From positions 2,418,001 to 2,482,000 of the forward strand of contig NZ_CP063374.1 in assembly GCF_015160875.1 (NCBI RefSeq): 64,000 nucleotides of DNA, written 5' to 3'. Below, piece after piece: positions 49,662 through 59,327 of this stretch (positions are counted from its first letter, which is position 1; each line of letters begins with the position of its first letter). The position numbers and the translations under genes are program-made. The notes below the pieces were generated by a model. That model worked only from the letters and a program-made list of their open reading frames with translations, did not search any database and was not told the origin of the DNA. Source of the DNA: Streptomyces chromofuscus (GTDB lineage Bacteria; Actinomycetota; Actinomycetes; Streptomycetales; Streptomycetaceae).

Positions 49662-50306
49662 ATGCCAGCGCAAGCCAAGGCGGAAGCCAGTAGCGCGCGG
49701 CCCGCCGCCCCCGCCGCGCCGCCCCTCACCGAGCGGCAGGAGGCGCGCCGGCGCCGCATCCTGCGGGCGTGCGCGCAGTTGGCCGGCCGGGGCGGTTTCG
49801 ACGCGGTGCAGATGCGCGAGGTCGCGGAGTTGTCGCAGGTCGCCCTCGGCACCCTCTACCGCTACTTCCCGTCCAAGATCCATCTGCTGGTCGCCACGAT
49901 GCAGGACCAGTTGGAGCACCTGCACGGCACGCTGCGCAAGAAGCCACCGACGGGCGAGACGGCGGCGGAGCGGGTGGCGGAGACCCTGATGCGCGCCTTT
50001 CGCGCCCTGCAGCGCGAGCCCCACCTGGCCGACGCGATGGTCCGCGCCCTCACCTTCGCGGACCGCAGCGTGAGCCCCGAGGTGGACCAGGTCTCCCGCC
50101 AGACGACGGCGATCATCCTGGACGCCATGGGCCTGGACGACGACCCCACGCCCGCCCAGCTGTCCGCCGTCCGCGTCATCGAGCACACTTGGCACTCGGC
50201 CCTCATCACCTGGCTCTCGGGCCGCGCCTCCATCGCCCAGGTCAAGATCGACATCGAGACGGCCTGCCGCCTGATCGACCTGCCGCCGACGTCCGCGGAC
50301 GCATAG
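49662..50306 (+). CDS. TetR-family regulator, KstR-like
   Basis: A 214-residue TetR protein. The HTH is MREVAELSQVALGTLYRYFP followed by SKIHLLVATM, closely like KstR. The C-terminal domain has a long ligand cavity helix set ending VIEHTWHSALITWLSGRASI. KstR represses steroid or fatty-acyl catabolism genes and responds to acyl-CoA ligands. An operator of the KstR type lies upstream. ATG at 49662 (MPAQAKAE) was chosen over the earlier start at 49554, which would place the operator only 56 bp away. Confidence 0.85.
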   Translation: MPAQAKAEASSARPAAPAAPPLTERQEARRRRILRACAQLAGRGGFDAVQMREVAELSQVALGTLYRYFPSKIHLLVATMQDQLEHLHGTLRKKPPTGETAAERVAETLMRAFRALQREPHLADAMVRALTFADRSVSPEVDQVSRQTTAIILDAMGLDDDPTPAQLSAVRVIEHTWHSALITWLSGRASIAQVKIDIETACRLIDLPPTSADA

Positions 50307-50361
50307 GGCCGGCGCGGACGCACACGGCCGGCAAGGACACGGAAGGGCACACGAAAGCGAC

Positions 50362-50495
50362 CTACGAGACGGGTTCCCTTCGCCGGTATTGCCCGGATCA
50401 GGTGGCTGGGGGTCGCCTTCCAGTCATACGACCTCTCGGTCACATGACCTTCCGGCCTCTCAGCCCGACCGTCGACGTCGGCACCAGCGGAAGCC
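50362..50495 (-). promoter_or_regulatory. TPP riboswitch (THI element) with no gene downstream
   Basis: Read on the minus strand, the sequence has CCGAC...GGTCGGGCTGAGAGG and, after an extended P3 arm, CCTGATCCGGGCAATACCGG followed by CGAAGGGAA. These are the two conserved thiamine-pyrophosphate-binding halves. The expected regulated gene would lie at lower coordinates on the minus strand, but that strand is antisense to the TetR gene for the next 640 bp. Helix P1 is weak. It may be a leftover or may control an antisense transcript. Confidence 0.8.
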
Positions 50496-50886
50496 GAAGC
50501 CTCTCGCCAGAGTCGGCTACTCCGGTCGAACTCCCTCACTCGCCTCGTAGGCCTGTTATCAGACTAGAACGTTCCCGCGAGAAGAAAAGACCTGAGCGCG
50601 AACTTTTTACCGGAATCTCCAGATTGAGGCGACTGGAGGGAGGTCCTCGACCCGCTCGGCGCGGAGGCGGAAGCCCGTCCGCACCGCCTGGTGGGGCCGG
50701 GCGCACGGAGGCGGGGGCGGTGAGCGATCCGGTGGGCCACGTGGCGACTCGACGCCCTCGGTGACCCGCTGCGGCCTGCCGTCCCGGCGTGACACCTGCT
50801 TTCTTCTGTCCGATGTCCCGTCGTCCCCGTGTCCGCCTCCGGCGCAAGGGAGGTGCTAGCCAAGGAGACATTCTTAATGTAGGAAT
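50496..50886. other. Intergenic stretch before the SpoIIE-like gene
   Basis: These 391 bp show no gene I can support; the open frames on both strands have shadow composition. An AT-richer patch (TGTTATCAGACTAGAACG, about 50555) and CATTCTTAATGTAGGAATAT just before 50887 may hold the promoter of the phosphatase gene. Confidence 0.5.
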
Positions 50887-53649
50887 ATGCGCCAAATGGA
50901 CTCGTTCGGTCGATGTGCAGACATACGCTCCCGGCTTCTGCGCAGGCGAAGCCCGCGAAGCGTCGCTGGTCAGGTGTTCCTCCTGCAGGTGGCGCTGGTG
51001 GTGCTGCTCGTGGCGTGCGCCGTGGCGGCGCTGGTTCTGCAGTCGCAGCGCGCCGGCGGCGAGGAGGCCAAGCGCCGGTCCATCGCCGTTGCCCAGACCT
51101 TCGCCCACTCCCCCGGCATCCTGTCCGCGCTGCGGGCCCCCGAGCCGTCGAAGGTGCTGCAGCCGCTCACCGAGCAGGGCCGGCGGTCGGCCGGCGTCGA
51201 CTTCATCGTCGTCATGGACACCCGGGGCATCCGGTACACGCATCCCCAACCGGACCGGATCGGTGAGCGCTTCGTGGGACGGATCGAGCCGTCGCTGACC
51301 GGCCGGGTCCACACGGAGAGCGTGCACGGGCCGCTCGGCCACGAGGTCCAGGCCACCGTCCCGGTCAGGAGTGGCGAAGGCACGGTGGTGGCGCTGGTCT
51401 CCGCCGGTCTGAAGGTGACGACGGTCACCAGCGGCGTGGCACGACAGCTGCCGCTCATCCTGGGCGCCGGAGCGGCCGGCCTGGCGCTGGCCACGGCGGG
51501 TACGGCGCTGGTCGGCAGGCGACTGCGGCGGCAGACCCACAATCTGCGCCCCAGCGAGATGACGCGGATGTACGAGCATCACGACACGGTCCTGCACTCC
51601 GTGCGCGAGGGCGTGCTCATCGTGGGCGCGGACGGCCGGCTGCTCCTGATGAACGACGAGGCCGCACTGCTGCTCGACCTGCCCCCGGACGCCGAGGGCA
51701 GGCTGGTGACGGAGCTGCCCGGCCTCCCCCGGGGCATCCGCGAACTGCTGACCTCCGGGCGGCAGGCCACCGAGGAGGTGCACCTCGCCGGGGAGCGCCT
51801 GCTCGCGGTCAGCCAGCGACCCGCGGGACGCGGCGGCGGCACGGTGGTCGCCCTGCGCGACTCCACCGAGTTGCGGGCACTCTCCGGCCGGGCAGAGATG
51901 GCCCGCCAGCGCCTGAAACTCCTCTACGACGCAGGTCTGGGCATCGGCGACAGCCTCGATGTGACGCGTACGGCCGAGGAGCTGGCCCAGATCGCCGTTC
52001 CCCGGTTCGCCGACTTCGTCACCGTGGACCTGGTCGACGCGGTGCTGCAGGGAGAGGAACCGACCGGCACCGGGACGGGCATGCGCCGTACCGCCGTCAA
52101 GGGCGTCCGGGAGGACCACCCCTTCAACGAGGTCGGCTCCCTGATCAGCTTCGTCCCCTCGACGCCGCACGCCCGCGGCCTGGGCACGGGCCGTTCGGAG
52201 CTGGTGCCCGACCTGGCCACCGCGACGGGGCTCCGTCTGCAGGACGCCGAGCGGGTGGGGAGGATCGAGGCGTGCGGCATCCACTCCATGATCTCCGTGC
52301 CGATCCAGGCGCGCGGCATCACGCTCGGCGTGGCCGTCTTCTGGCGCTCCCGCAGGCCGGAGCCCTTCGACGAAGAGGAGCTCTCCCTGGCGGAGGAACT
52401 GGTCGCCCGCGCCGCGCTCAGCATCGACAACGCCCGCCGCTACACCCGCGAGCACACCCTCGCCGTCGCCCTCCAGCGCAGTCTGCTGCCGCGCGCGCTG
52501 CCCGAGCAGAGCGCGCTCGAGGTCGCCTTCCGGTACCTGCCCGCACAGTCGGGGGTGAGTGGCGACTGGTTCGACGTCATCCCCCTGCCCGGCGGCCGGG
52601 TGGCGCTGGTGGTCGGCGACGTCGTCGGCCACGGCCTGCACGCCGCGGCCACCATGGGCCGACTGCGCACCGCCGTGCACAACTTCTCCACCCTCGATCT
52701 GCCGCCCGACGAACTGCTCAGCCGTCTCGACGACCTGGTCGGCCGCATCGACCAGGACGAGTCGGACACGGACCGCGACTCCGGGGTCGTCGGCGCCACC
52801 TGTCTCTACGCCGTCTACGACCCGGTCGAGCGCCGCTGCGCGATGGCACGGGCCGGGCACCTGGCCCCCGCCGTGGTGGGCCCTGACGGCGACGTCACGT
52901 TCGCCGACGTGCCGGCGGGTCTGCCGCTGGGCCTCGGCGGCATGCCGTACCAGGCCGCCGAGCTGGAGCTGGCGGAAGGCACCCAGCTGGTCCTCTACAC
53001 GGACGGCCTGATCGAGGACCGTGCGTGGGATCTGGGTGTCGGGATGGACATGCTGCGCGAGACCCTCGCCGGGCACCGCGACCGCTCGCCCGACGAGCAC
53101 TGCCGGGCGGTGGTGGAGGGACTGCTGCACGGGCGCCCCAAGGACGACGTCGCCGTGCTCGTCGCCCGCACCCTGGCCACGCCGGACGACCGGGTCGCCG
53201 ACTGGGACGTGCCCTCGGACCCCGCCGCTGTCGCGGGAATGCGCGCCGCCGTGACGCGGAAGCTGGACGAGTGGGACCTGTCCGAGCTCTCCTACGGAAC
53301 GGAACTCGTGCTCAGCGAGCTGATCACCAACGCCATCCGCCACGGCTCGCCCCCGATCCACGTACGGCTCCTGCGTGACCGTACTTTGATCTGCGAGGTG
53401 TCCGACGGCACCAGCACCTCGCCGCACCTGCGCTACGCCGCCACGACGGAGGAGGGCGGCCGTGGTCTGTTCCTGGTCTCCCAGGTGGCGGACCACTGGG
53501 GTACGCGGTACACCCCGCAGGGCAAGGTCATCTGGGCCGAGCAGGCCCTGCCGACGCGGGACGTGCCACCGGCGCACCGGGCCGGGCCGCCCGGGCAGCG
53601 GCGACCGGAGCGCAGCGTGCACGAGGCGAACGCGCACACCGCCGGGTGA
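50887..53649 (+). CDS. SpoIIE-type protein phosphatase with sensor, PAS, GAF and ATPase domains
   Basis: A 920-residue sensor. Two transmembrane helices (about residues 30-52 and 185-208) bracket an extracellular sensor domain. A PAS domain follows (about 230-340), then GAF (about 345-520), a PP2C-type phosphatase (about 545-765, GDWFDVIPL and VVGDVVGHGLHAAA) and a C-terminal RsbW-like ATPase (about 785-885, ELVLSELITNAIRHG). It would switch an anti-sigma/anti-anti-sigma pair, carrying both phosphatase and kinase in one chain. ATG 50887 was taken; the gene is convergent with pyc. Confidence 0.93.
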   Translation: MRQMDSFGRCADIRSRLLRRRSPRSVAGQVFLLQVALVVLLVACAVAALVLQSQRAGGEEAKRRSIAVAQTFAHSPGILSALRAPEPSKVLQPLTEQGRRSAGVDFIVVMDTRGIRYTHPQPDRIGERFVGRIEPSLTGRVHTESVHGPLGHEVQATVPVRSGEGTVVALVSAGLKVTTVTSGVARQLPLILGAGAAGLALATAGTALVGRRLRRQTHNLRPSEMTRMYEHHDTVLHSVREGVLIVGADGRLLLMNDEAALLLDLPPDAEGRLVTELPGLPRGIRELLTSGRQATEEVHLAGERLLAVSQRPAGRGGGTVVALRDSTELRALSGRAEMARQRLKLLYDAGLGIGDSLDVTRTAEELAQIAVPRFADFVTVDLVDAVLQGEEPTGTGTGMRRTAVKGVREDHPFNEVGSLISFVPSTPHARGLGTGRSELVPDLATATGLRLQDAERVGRIEACGIHSMISVPIQARGITLGVAVFWRSRRPEPFDEEELSLAEELVARAALSIDNARRYTREHTLAVALQRSLLPRALPEQSALEVAFRYLPAQSGVSGDWFDVIPLPGGRVALVVGDVVGHGLHAAATMGRLRTAVHNFSTLDLPPDELLSRLDDLVGRIDQDESDTDRDSGVVGATCLYAVYDPVERRCAMARAGHLAPAVVGPDGDVTFADVPAGLPLGLGGMPYQAAELELAEGTQLVLYTDGLIEDRAWDLGVGMDMLRETLAGHRDRSPDEHCRAVVEGLLHGRPKDDVAVLVARTLATPDDRVADWDVPSDPAAVAGMRAAVTRKLDEWDLSELSYGTELVLSELITNAIRHGSPPIHVRLLRDRTLICEVSDGTSTSPHLRYAATTEEGGRGLFLVSQVADHWGTRYTPQGKVIWAEQALPTRDVPPAHRAGPPGQRRPERSVHEANAHTAG

Positions 53650-53666
53650 GCGGCGGCCGCGGCGTC

Positions 53667-56600
53667 TCAGGCGAGTTCCACGAGGAGGTCGCCGCCCTCC
53701 ACCTGCTGGATGCGGTTGATGGCCACCCGGGCCACCGTGCCGGACTTCGCAGCGGTGATCGCGGCTTCCATCTTCATCGCCTCGATGGTGGCCACCGTGG
53801 CACCGGCCGCCACCTCGTCGCCCTCCGAGACCGCGAGCGTCACCACGCCGCCGAAGGGCGCCGCGACGTGGCCCGGGTTGGCCCGGTCCGCCTTCTCGGT
53901 GACCGGGACGTCGGAGGCCGCCGCCCTGTCGCGGATCTGGATCGGCCGCAGCTGACCGTTCAGGGACGACATCACCGTCCGCATGCCGCGTTCGTCCGCC
54001 TCGCCGACGGCCTGCAGCTCGATGAGCAGGCGCACTCCGGGTTCCAGGTCGACGCCGTACTCCTTGCCCGGGCGCAGGCCGTAGAAGAAGGCCTTGCTGT
54101 CCAGCACGCTCGTGTCGCCGAACGTCTGACGGTACGTCTCGAACTCGCGGGTCGGCCCGGGGAACAGCAGCCGGTTGAGCGTCGCCCGTCGGTCCTTCGC
54201 GAGCCCCGCACGGTCGTCGGCGGTCAGCTCCTGCAGGGGCTTGGGCTCCGCGCGGCCCTGAAGCGCCTTGCTGCGGAACGGCTCGGGCCAGCCGCCGGGC
54301 GGGGTGCCCAGCTCGCCACGCAGGAAGCCGATGACGGAGTCGGGGATGTCGTACCGGTCCGGCGCCGCCTCGAAGTCGCCCGGGGACACGCCGGCGCCCA
54401 CCAGGTGCAGCGCCAGGTCGCCGACCACCTTCGACGAGGGGGTCACCTTCACCAGGCGACCCAGCATCCGGTCCGCCGCGGCGTACATCGCCTCGATCTC
54501 CTCGAAGCGGTCGCCGAGGCCCAGCGCGATCGCCTGGGTGCGCAGGTTGGACAGCTGCCCGCCGGGGATCTCGTGGTGGTAGACGCGGCCGGTCGGCGAG
54601 GCCAGACCTGCCTCGAAGGGTGCGTAGACCTTGCGGACGCTCTCCCAGTACGGCTCCAGCTCGCCGACGGCCTTCAGGTCGAGGCCGGTGGGCCGGTCGG
54701 AGTGGTCGGTCGCGGCCACGATCGCCGACAGGGACGGCTGCGAGGTGGTGCCCGCCATGGACGCCACCGCTCCGTCCACCGCGTCCGCGCCCGCCTGGAT
54801 CGCGGCCAGGTAGGTGGCGAGCTGACCGCCGGCCGTGTCATGCGTGTGGACGTGGACCGGCAGGTCGAACTCCCGGCGCAGGGCCGAGACGAGCCTCGCC
54901 GCGGCCGGTGCCCGCAGCAGACCCGCCATGTCCTTGACGGCCAGGACGTGGGCGCCCGCGGCCACGATCCGTTCGGCCAGGCGCAGGTAGTAGTCCAGGG
55001 TGTACAGCCGTTCGGACGGATCGGACAGGTCGGAGGTGTAGCACAGCGCCACCTCCGCCACAGCCGTTCCGGTCTGTCGTACGGCGTCGATGGCGGGCCG
55101 CATCTGCCCGACGTCGTTCAGGGCGTCGAAGATGCGGAAGATGTCGACGCCGGTGGCTGCCGCCTCCTGGACGAAGGCATCGGTCACCTCGGTCGGGTAC
55201 GGCGTGTAGCCGACGGTGTTGCGCCCGCGCAGCAGCATCTGCAGGCAGATGTTCGGCACGGCTTCCCGCAGGGCGGCCAGGCGCTCCCAGGGGTCCTCCG
55301 CGAGGAAGCGCAGGGCGACGTCGTAGGTGGCACCGCCCCAGCACTCCAGCGACAGCAGTCCGGGCAGGGTACGCGCCACCACCGGAGCGACGGCGAGCAT
55401 GTCCTTGGTGCGGACCCGGGTGGCGAGCAGCGACTGGTGGGCGTCCCGGAAGGTCGTGTCGGTGACGCCGACGGTCGGTGACGCGCGCAGTCGGCGCGCG
55501 AAGCCCTCCGGGCCGAGTTCGGCGAGCCACTGCCGGGAGCCGGCCGGTGGCTCACCGTCCGGCAGCGACGGCAGCTTGGTCAGCGGGTCGATCAGGTCGG
55601 GCCGCTCGCCGTGCGGCCTGTTCACGGTGACGTCGGCGAGGTAGGTCAGCAGCTTGGTGCCGCGGTCGGCGGAGTGACGTGCGGTGAGCAGGTGCGGGCG
55701 CTGCTCGATGAACGACGTGGTGACCCGGCCGGCCTGGAAGTCCGGGTCGTCCAGCACCGCTTGCAGGAACGGGATGTTCGTGGCGACACCGCGGATGCGG
55801 AACTCGGCCACGGCACGCCGCGCGCGGCCCACGGCGGTGGTGAAGTCCCGGCCGCGGCAGGTGAGCTTGACCAGCATGGAGTCGAAGTGAGCGCTGATCT
55901 CCGTACCGGCGTGGGTGGTTCCGCCGTCGAGCCGGATGCCCGAGCCACCGGGCGAGCGGTAGGCGCTGATCCTGCCGGTGTCCGGGCGGAAGCCGTTGGC
56001 CGGGTCCTCCGTGGTGATGCGGCACTGCAGGGCCGCGCCCCGCAACGTGACGGTCTCCTGGGACAGTCTCAGGTCGGCGAGCGTCTCGCCGGCGGCGATG
56101 CGCAGCTGAGCCTGCACGAGGTCGACGTCGGTCACCTCCTCGGTGACCGTGTGCTCGACCTGGATGCGCGGGTTCATCTCGATGAAGACGTGGTTCCCGG
56201 CGCGGTCGAGGAGGAACTCCACGGTGCCGGCGTTGCGGTAGCCGATCCGCCGGGCGAACCGCACGGCGTCGGCGCAGATCCGCTCGCGCAGCGCCGGGTC
56301 GAGGTTCGGCGCGGGCGCGAGTTCGATCACCTTCTGGTGGCGGCGCTGCACCGAGCAGTCGCGCTCGAACAGGTGGATGACGTCGCCGTGCCCGTCGGCG
56401 AGGATCTGCACCTCGATGTGGCGGGGTTCGACCACGGCCTTCTCCAGGAAGACCGTGGGGTCGCCGAACGCGGACGCCGCCTCCCGGGACGCGGCCTCGA
56501 TGGCCTCCCGCAGCTGGGCCGGAGCCTCGACACGGCGCATACCGCGTCCGCCGCCGCCCGCGACGGCCTTGACGAACACGGGGAAGCCGATGTCGTCGGC

Positions 56601-57041
56601 GGACCGGACCAGTTCCTCCACGTCGGTGGAGGGCGCCGAGGAGCCGAGGACCGGGACGCCGGCCTCGCGGGCGGCGGCCACGGCGCGCGCCTTGTTGCCG
56701 GTCAGCTCGAGGATGTCCGCGCCCGGTCCGACGAACGTGATGCCCGCCTCCTCGCACGCCCGGGCCAGATCCGGGTTCTCCGACAGGAACCCGTAACCCG
56801 GGTAGACGGCGTCCGCCCCGGCGCGGCGCGCCGCACGGATGATCTCCTCCACCGAGAGATAGGCCCGCACCGGATGCCCCGGCTCACCGATCTCGTAGGC
56901 CTCGTCCGCCTTCAGGCGGTGCAGCGAGTTGCGGTCCTCGTGGGGGAAGACGGCGACCGTGCGCGCGCCCAGTTCATAACCTGCGCGGAACGCGCGAATC
57001 GCGATCTCACCGCGATTGGCGACCAGCACCTTGCGGAACAT
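53667..57041 (-). CDS. pyc: Pyruvate carboxylase
   Basis: A 1124-residue single-chain enzyme. Biotin carboxylase is residues 1-450 (FRKVLVANRGEIAIRAFRAG, AVAGGGGRGMRRVE), carboxyltransferase about 530-1000 (DTTFRDAHQSLLATRVRTKD, ECWGGATYDVALRFL with metal-binding HVHTHDTAG), and the biotinyl domain ends the protein (EAMKMEA, biotin on K1090). It makes oxaloacetate from pyruvate and bicarbonate. The length is normal. The cobalamin riboswitch region lies upstream on the opposite strand. Confidence 0.97.
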   Translation of the reverse strand: MFRKVLVANRGEIAIRAFRAGYELGARTVAVFPHEDRNSLHRLKADEAYEIGEPGHPVRAYLSVEEIIRAARRAGADAVYPGYGFLSENPDLARACEEAGITFVGPGADILELTGNKARAVAAAREAGVPVLGSSAPSTDVEELVRSADDIGFPVFVKAVAGGGGRGMRRVEAPAQLREAIEAASREAASAFGDPTVFLEKAVVEPRHIEVQILADGHGDVIHLFERDCSVQRRHQKVIELAPAPNLDPALRERICADAVRFARRIGYRNAGTVEFLLDRAGNHVFIEMNPRIQVEHTVTEEVTDVDLVQAQLRIAAGETLADLRLSQETVTLRGAALQCRITTEDPANGFRPDTGRISAYRSPGGSGIRLDGGTTHAGTEISAHFDSMLVKLTCRGRDFTTAVGRARRAVAEFRIRGVATNIPFLQAVLDDPDFQAGRVTTSFIEQRPHLLTARHSADRGTKLLTYLADVTVNRPHGERPDLIDPLTKLPSLPDGEPPAGSRQWLAELGPEGFARRLRASPTVGVTDTTFRDAHQSLLATRVRTKDMLAVAPVVARTLPGLLSLECWGGATYDVALRFLAEDPWERLAALREAVPNICLQMLLRGRNTVGYTPYPTEVTDAFVQEAAATGVDIFRIFDALNDVGQMRPAIDAVRQTGTAVAEVALCYTSDLSDPSERLYTLDYYLRLAERIVAAGAHVLAVKDMAGLLRAPAAARLVSALRREFDLPVHVHTHDTAGGQLATYLAAIQAGADAVDGAVASMAGTTSQPSLSAIVAATDHSDRPTGLDLKAVGELEPYWESVRKVYAPFEAGLASPTGRVYHHEIPGGQLSNLRTQAIALGLGDRFEEIEAMYAAADRMLGRLVKVTPSSKVVGDLALHLVGAGVSPGDFEAAPDRYDIPDSVIGFLRGELGTPPGGWPEPFRSKALQGRAEPKPLQELTADDRAGLAKDRRATLNRLLFPGPTREFETYRQTFGDTSVLDSKAFFYGLRPGKEYGVDLEPGVRLLIELQAVGEADERGMRTVMSSLNGQLRPIQIRDRAAASDVPVTEKADRANPGHVAAPFGGVVTLAVSEGDEVAAGATVATIEAMKMEAAITAAKSGTVARVAINRIQQVEGGDLLVELA

Positions 57042-57224
57042 CCCTTTGCCCCCTTCAGCCCGCCGGCAGTGAGCACCATGGTGTCGAGGGCGGACCCGTC
57101 ACGCCATGTGAACCGGGCCACTCGCGGTGGTGGGCCCCTCCCGGCCGCTCGATCCGCAACCCGGGGGCCGGCCGATGCCGCGCTCGAACACGTGGACCGA
57201 CCGCCCCTCGGGCGTTGCGCTACG

Positions 57225-57345
57225 GCCGGGTAGAGTGGCCGGGTCGTCATCACACCCGTACGGGGGGAAGCCGGTGCAAATCCGGCGCTGACCCGCAACC
57301 GTGAGCAGCCGAGGCTGTGAGCCGGACTGCCCCGCACGGAAGCGT
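57225..57345 (+). promoter_or_regulatory. Cobalamin (B12) riboswitch
   Basis: The plus strand contains GAAGCCGGTGCAAATCCGGC, GCTGACCCGCAACCGTGAG and GTGAGCCGGACTGCCCCGC: the B12 box and flanking conserved segments of AdoCbl riboswitches. It precedes the ECF operon by about 120 bp, and high B12 should turn that operon off. The remaining gap from 57042 shows no gene. Confidence 0.95.
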
Positions 57346-57465
57346 GACCGGCTCATGCGCACCGGCAACCGGCCGGTACGCGGCACCGTCGAGGCATACG
57401 GAGCCGAGCCGCCCGGGGGTGCCCCGTGCTGCCCGGCTCCCCGCAGGGAGAGGCACCCGCCGATC

Positions 57466-58689
57466 ATGAACGTCGTCCGCCGAAGCGCCGCGGCCCTGGC
57501 CGTCACCGCCGTGATCGGCGCCGCCGCGACCCCGGTCGCGCAGGCCGCCGGTCCGTCCCCGTCGCCGTCGGTGGCTCTGCCCTCCGGCCTGTACGGCACG
57601 TCCGACCCGACCTACGACGGCGTATGGCGGCAGTCGCTCGCCCTGCTCGCCCAGCACACCGTGGGCGTCGAGCCCGCCTGGAAGGCCACGGACTGGCTGG
57701 CCCGGCAGCAGTGCGACAACGGCGGCTTCGCCGCCTTCCGGGCCGAGCCCGCCAAGGACTGCGACGCCAAGACGATCGTCGACACCAACAGCACGGCCGC
57801 CGCCGTCCAGGCCCTCGCCGCGCTCGGCGACTACGAAGCCGCCACCGGCAAGGCGGTCGACTGGCTGAAGTCCGTGCAGAACAAGGACGGCGGCTGGGGC
57901 TACAGCCCCGGCGGTCCCAGCGACGCCAACTCCACCGCGGTCGTCATCGGCGCCCTCGCGGCGGCTGGGGAGAAGCCGGACGCCGTCGTCAAGGACGGCG
58001 AGTCCCCTTACGACGCCCTGCTGAAGCTGGCCATACCCTGCGACGCGAAGGACGGCGGCGCCTTCGCCTACCAGCCCGACAAGAAGGGCACGCCGGCGGC
58101 CAACGCGGACGCGACCGCGGCGGCCGTCCTGGGCGCGCTGGGCAAGGGCCTCGCGGCCGAGGCGGGCGGGAAGGCGGAGCCCGCCTGCGCCGACGCCAAG
58201 ACCCCCGAGCAGGCCGCCGCCAACGGCGCCGCCTACCTCACCAGGACTCTCGCCAAGGACGGCCACCTCACCTCCGCGCTCCCCGGCGCCGAGGACCAGC
58301 CCGACTACGGCAACACCGCCGACGCCGTGGTCGCGCTGGCCGCGCAGGGCGGCGCCGCTCGGGCAGCCAAGCCGCTGACCTGGCTGGAGCGGAACGCTGC
58401 CGAGTGGGCCGGGCAGAACGGCCCCGCCGCCTACGCCCAGCTGATCCTCGCCGCCCACGCGGCCGGCGCCGACCCGAAGGACTTCGCCGGCACCGACCTG
58501 GTGGCCCAGCTCAACGCGACCGGCCCGACCCCGCAGCTCCAGGTCGAGGACCGGGCCGTGGCGAAGGCCGAGGAGAAGGACGACGAGGACGAGGGCTCCG
58601 TCTTCGGCGTGTGGTGGTACGTCGGTGTCTTCCTCGTCGTCGGCATCGGCATCGGCTTCCTGCTCAGCAACCGCAACAAGAGGCAGTAG
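57466..58689 (+). CDS. Surface-anchored alpha-barrel protein, putative cobalamin binder
   Basis: A 407-residue exported protein: signal peptide (residues 1-27, ending AQA), an (alpha/alpha) toroid with terpenoid-cyclase-type repeats (WLARQQCDNGGFAAFRAEPA, WLKSVQNKDGGWGYSPGGPS), a Glu/Asp-rich stretch, and a C-terminal membrane anchor (WWYVGVFLVVGIGIGFLLSN) with basic tail. The same fold is used by transcobalamin and intrinsic factor. Behind a B12 riboswitch and before an ECF transporter, capture of cobalamin at the cell surface is the best guess. ATG at 57466. Confidence 0.85.
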   Translation: MNVVRRSAAALAVTAVIGAAATPVAQAAGPSPSPSVALPSGLYGTSDPTYDGVWRQSLALLAQHTVGVEPAWKATDWLARQQCDNGGFAAFRAEPAKDCDAKTIVDTNSTAAAVQALAALGDYEAATGKAVDWLKSVQNKDGGWGYSPGGPSDANSTAVVIGALAAAGEKPDAVVKDGESPYDALLKLAIPCDAKDGGAFAYQPDKKGTPAANADATAAAVLGALGKGLAAEAGGKAEPACADAKTPEQAAANGAAYLTRTLAKDGHLTSALPGAEDQPDYGNTADAVVALAAQGGAARAAKPLTWLERNAAEWAGQNGPAAYAQLILAAHAAGADPKDFAGTDLVAQLNATGPTPQLQVEDRAVAKAEEKDDEDEGSVFGVWWYVGVFLVVGIGIGFLLSNRNKRQ

Positions 58690-58691
58690 CC

Positions 58692-59327
58692 GTGAGGTAC
58701 CGCCGTATCGCCGCGCTGCTCCTGGCCGCGCCGTTCCTCCTGCTGAACACCGGTCAGGCCCAGGCGGCCGGCTACCGCTACTGGTCGTTCTGGGAGCTCG
58801 ACGGCAAGGCGTGGACGTACGCCACCCAGGGCCCCTCGACGGCCCGCCCCGTCGACGGCTCCGTCCAGGGGTTCCGGTTCGCGGTCAGCGTGGACTCCCA
58901 GGACGCGTCCCGCCCGCGCGGCACGGCCGACTTCACGGCGATCTGCGCCGGCACCCCGGCGCGGGACGGCACGAAGCGGGTGGCGCTCGTCATCGACTTC
59001 GGTACGGCGTCGGAGGCCCCGTCCGGCGAGACCCCGCCCCGCGCCCGCACGGCCTGCGCCCAGGTCTCGCCCGACGCGACGACGGCCGAGGCCCTGGCGG
59101 CGGTGGCCAAGCCTCTCCGTTACGACACGAACGCCCTGTTGTGCGCGATCGCGGGGTATCCGGAGAGGGGCTGCGGCGAGCAGGTGACGGACAGCGAGCA
59201 GTCCACAGCGGGCAAGGACGAGGCGTCCGACGCGGGGCCTGCGGCGGGCATGTGGGCCGGCATCGCAGCGATCGCCGTACTCGGGGCTGCGGCTGTGTGG
59301 CAGACCCGGCGCCGTCGACGTGGCTGA
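58692..59327 (+). CDS. SCO2322-family secreted protein
   Basis: A 211-residue protein with a signal peptide (residues 1-26), a small beta-rich domain (YRYWSFWELDGKAWTYATQG, GFRFAVSVDSQDA) with three or four cysteines, and a C-terminal transmembrane anchor plus Arg tail (GIAAIAVLGAAAVWQ). The family occurs beside the same ECF genes in Streptomyces. A role as partner in vitamin capture is likely but untested. GTG at 58692 lies 3 bp after the previous stop. It overlaps the next gene by 8 nt. Confidence 0.9.
   Translation: MRYRRIAALLLAAPFLLLNTGQAQAAGYRYWSFWELDGKAWTYATQGPSTARPVDGSVQGFRFAVSVDSQDASRPRGTADFTAICAGTPARDGTKRVALVIDFGTASEAPSGETPPRARTACAQVSPDATTAEALAAVAKPLRYDTNALLCAIAGYPERGCGEQVTDSEQSTAGKDEASDAGPAAGMWAGIAAIAVLGAAAVWQTRRRRRG

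Noticed and set aside
50536..53637. 1033-codon open frame on the minus strand
   Set aside because: Antisense shadow of the SpoIIE-like gene; its repeated Gly/Arg/Gln/His composition has no domain.
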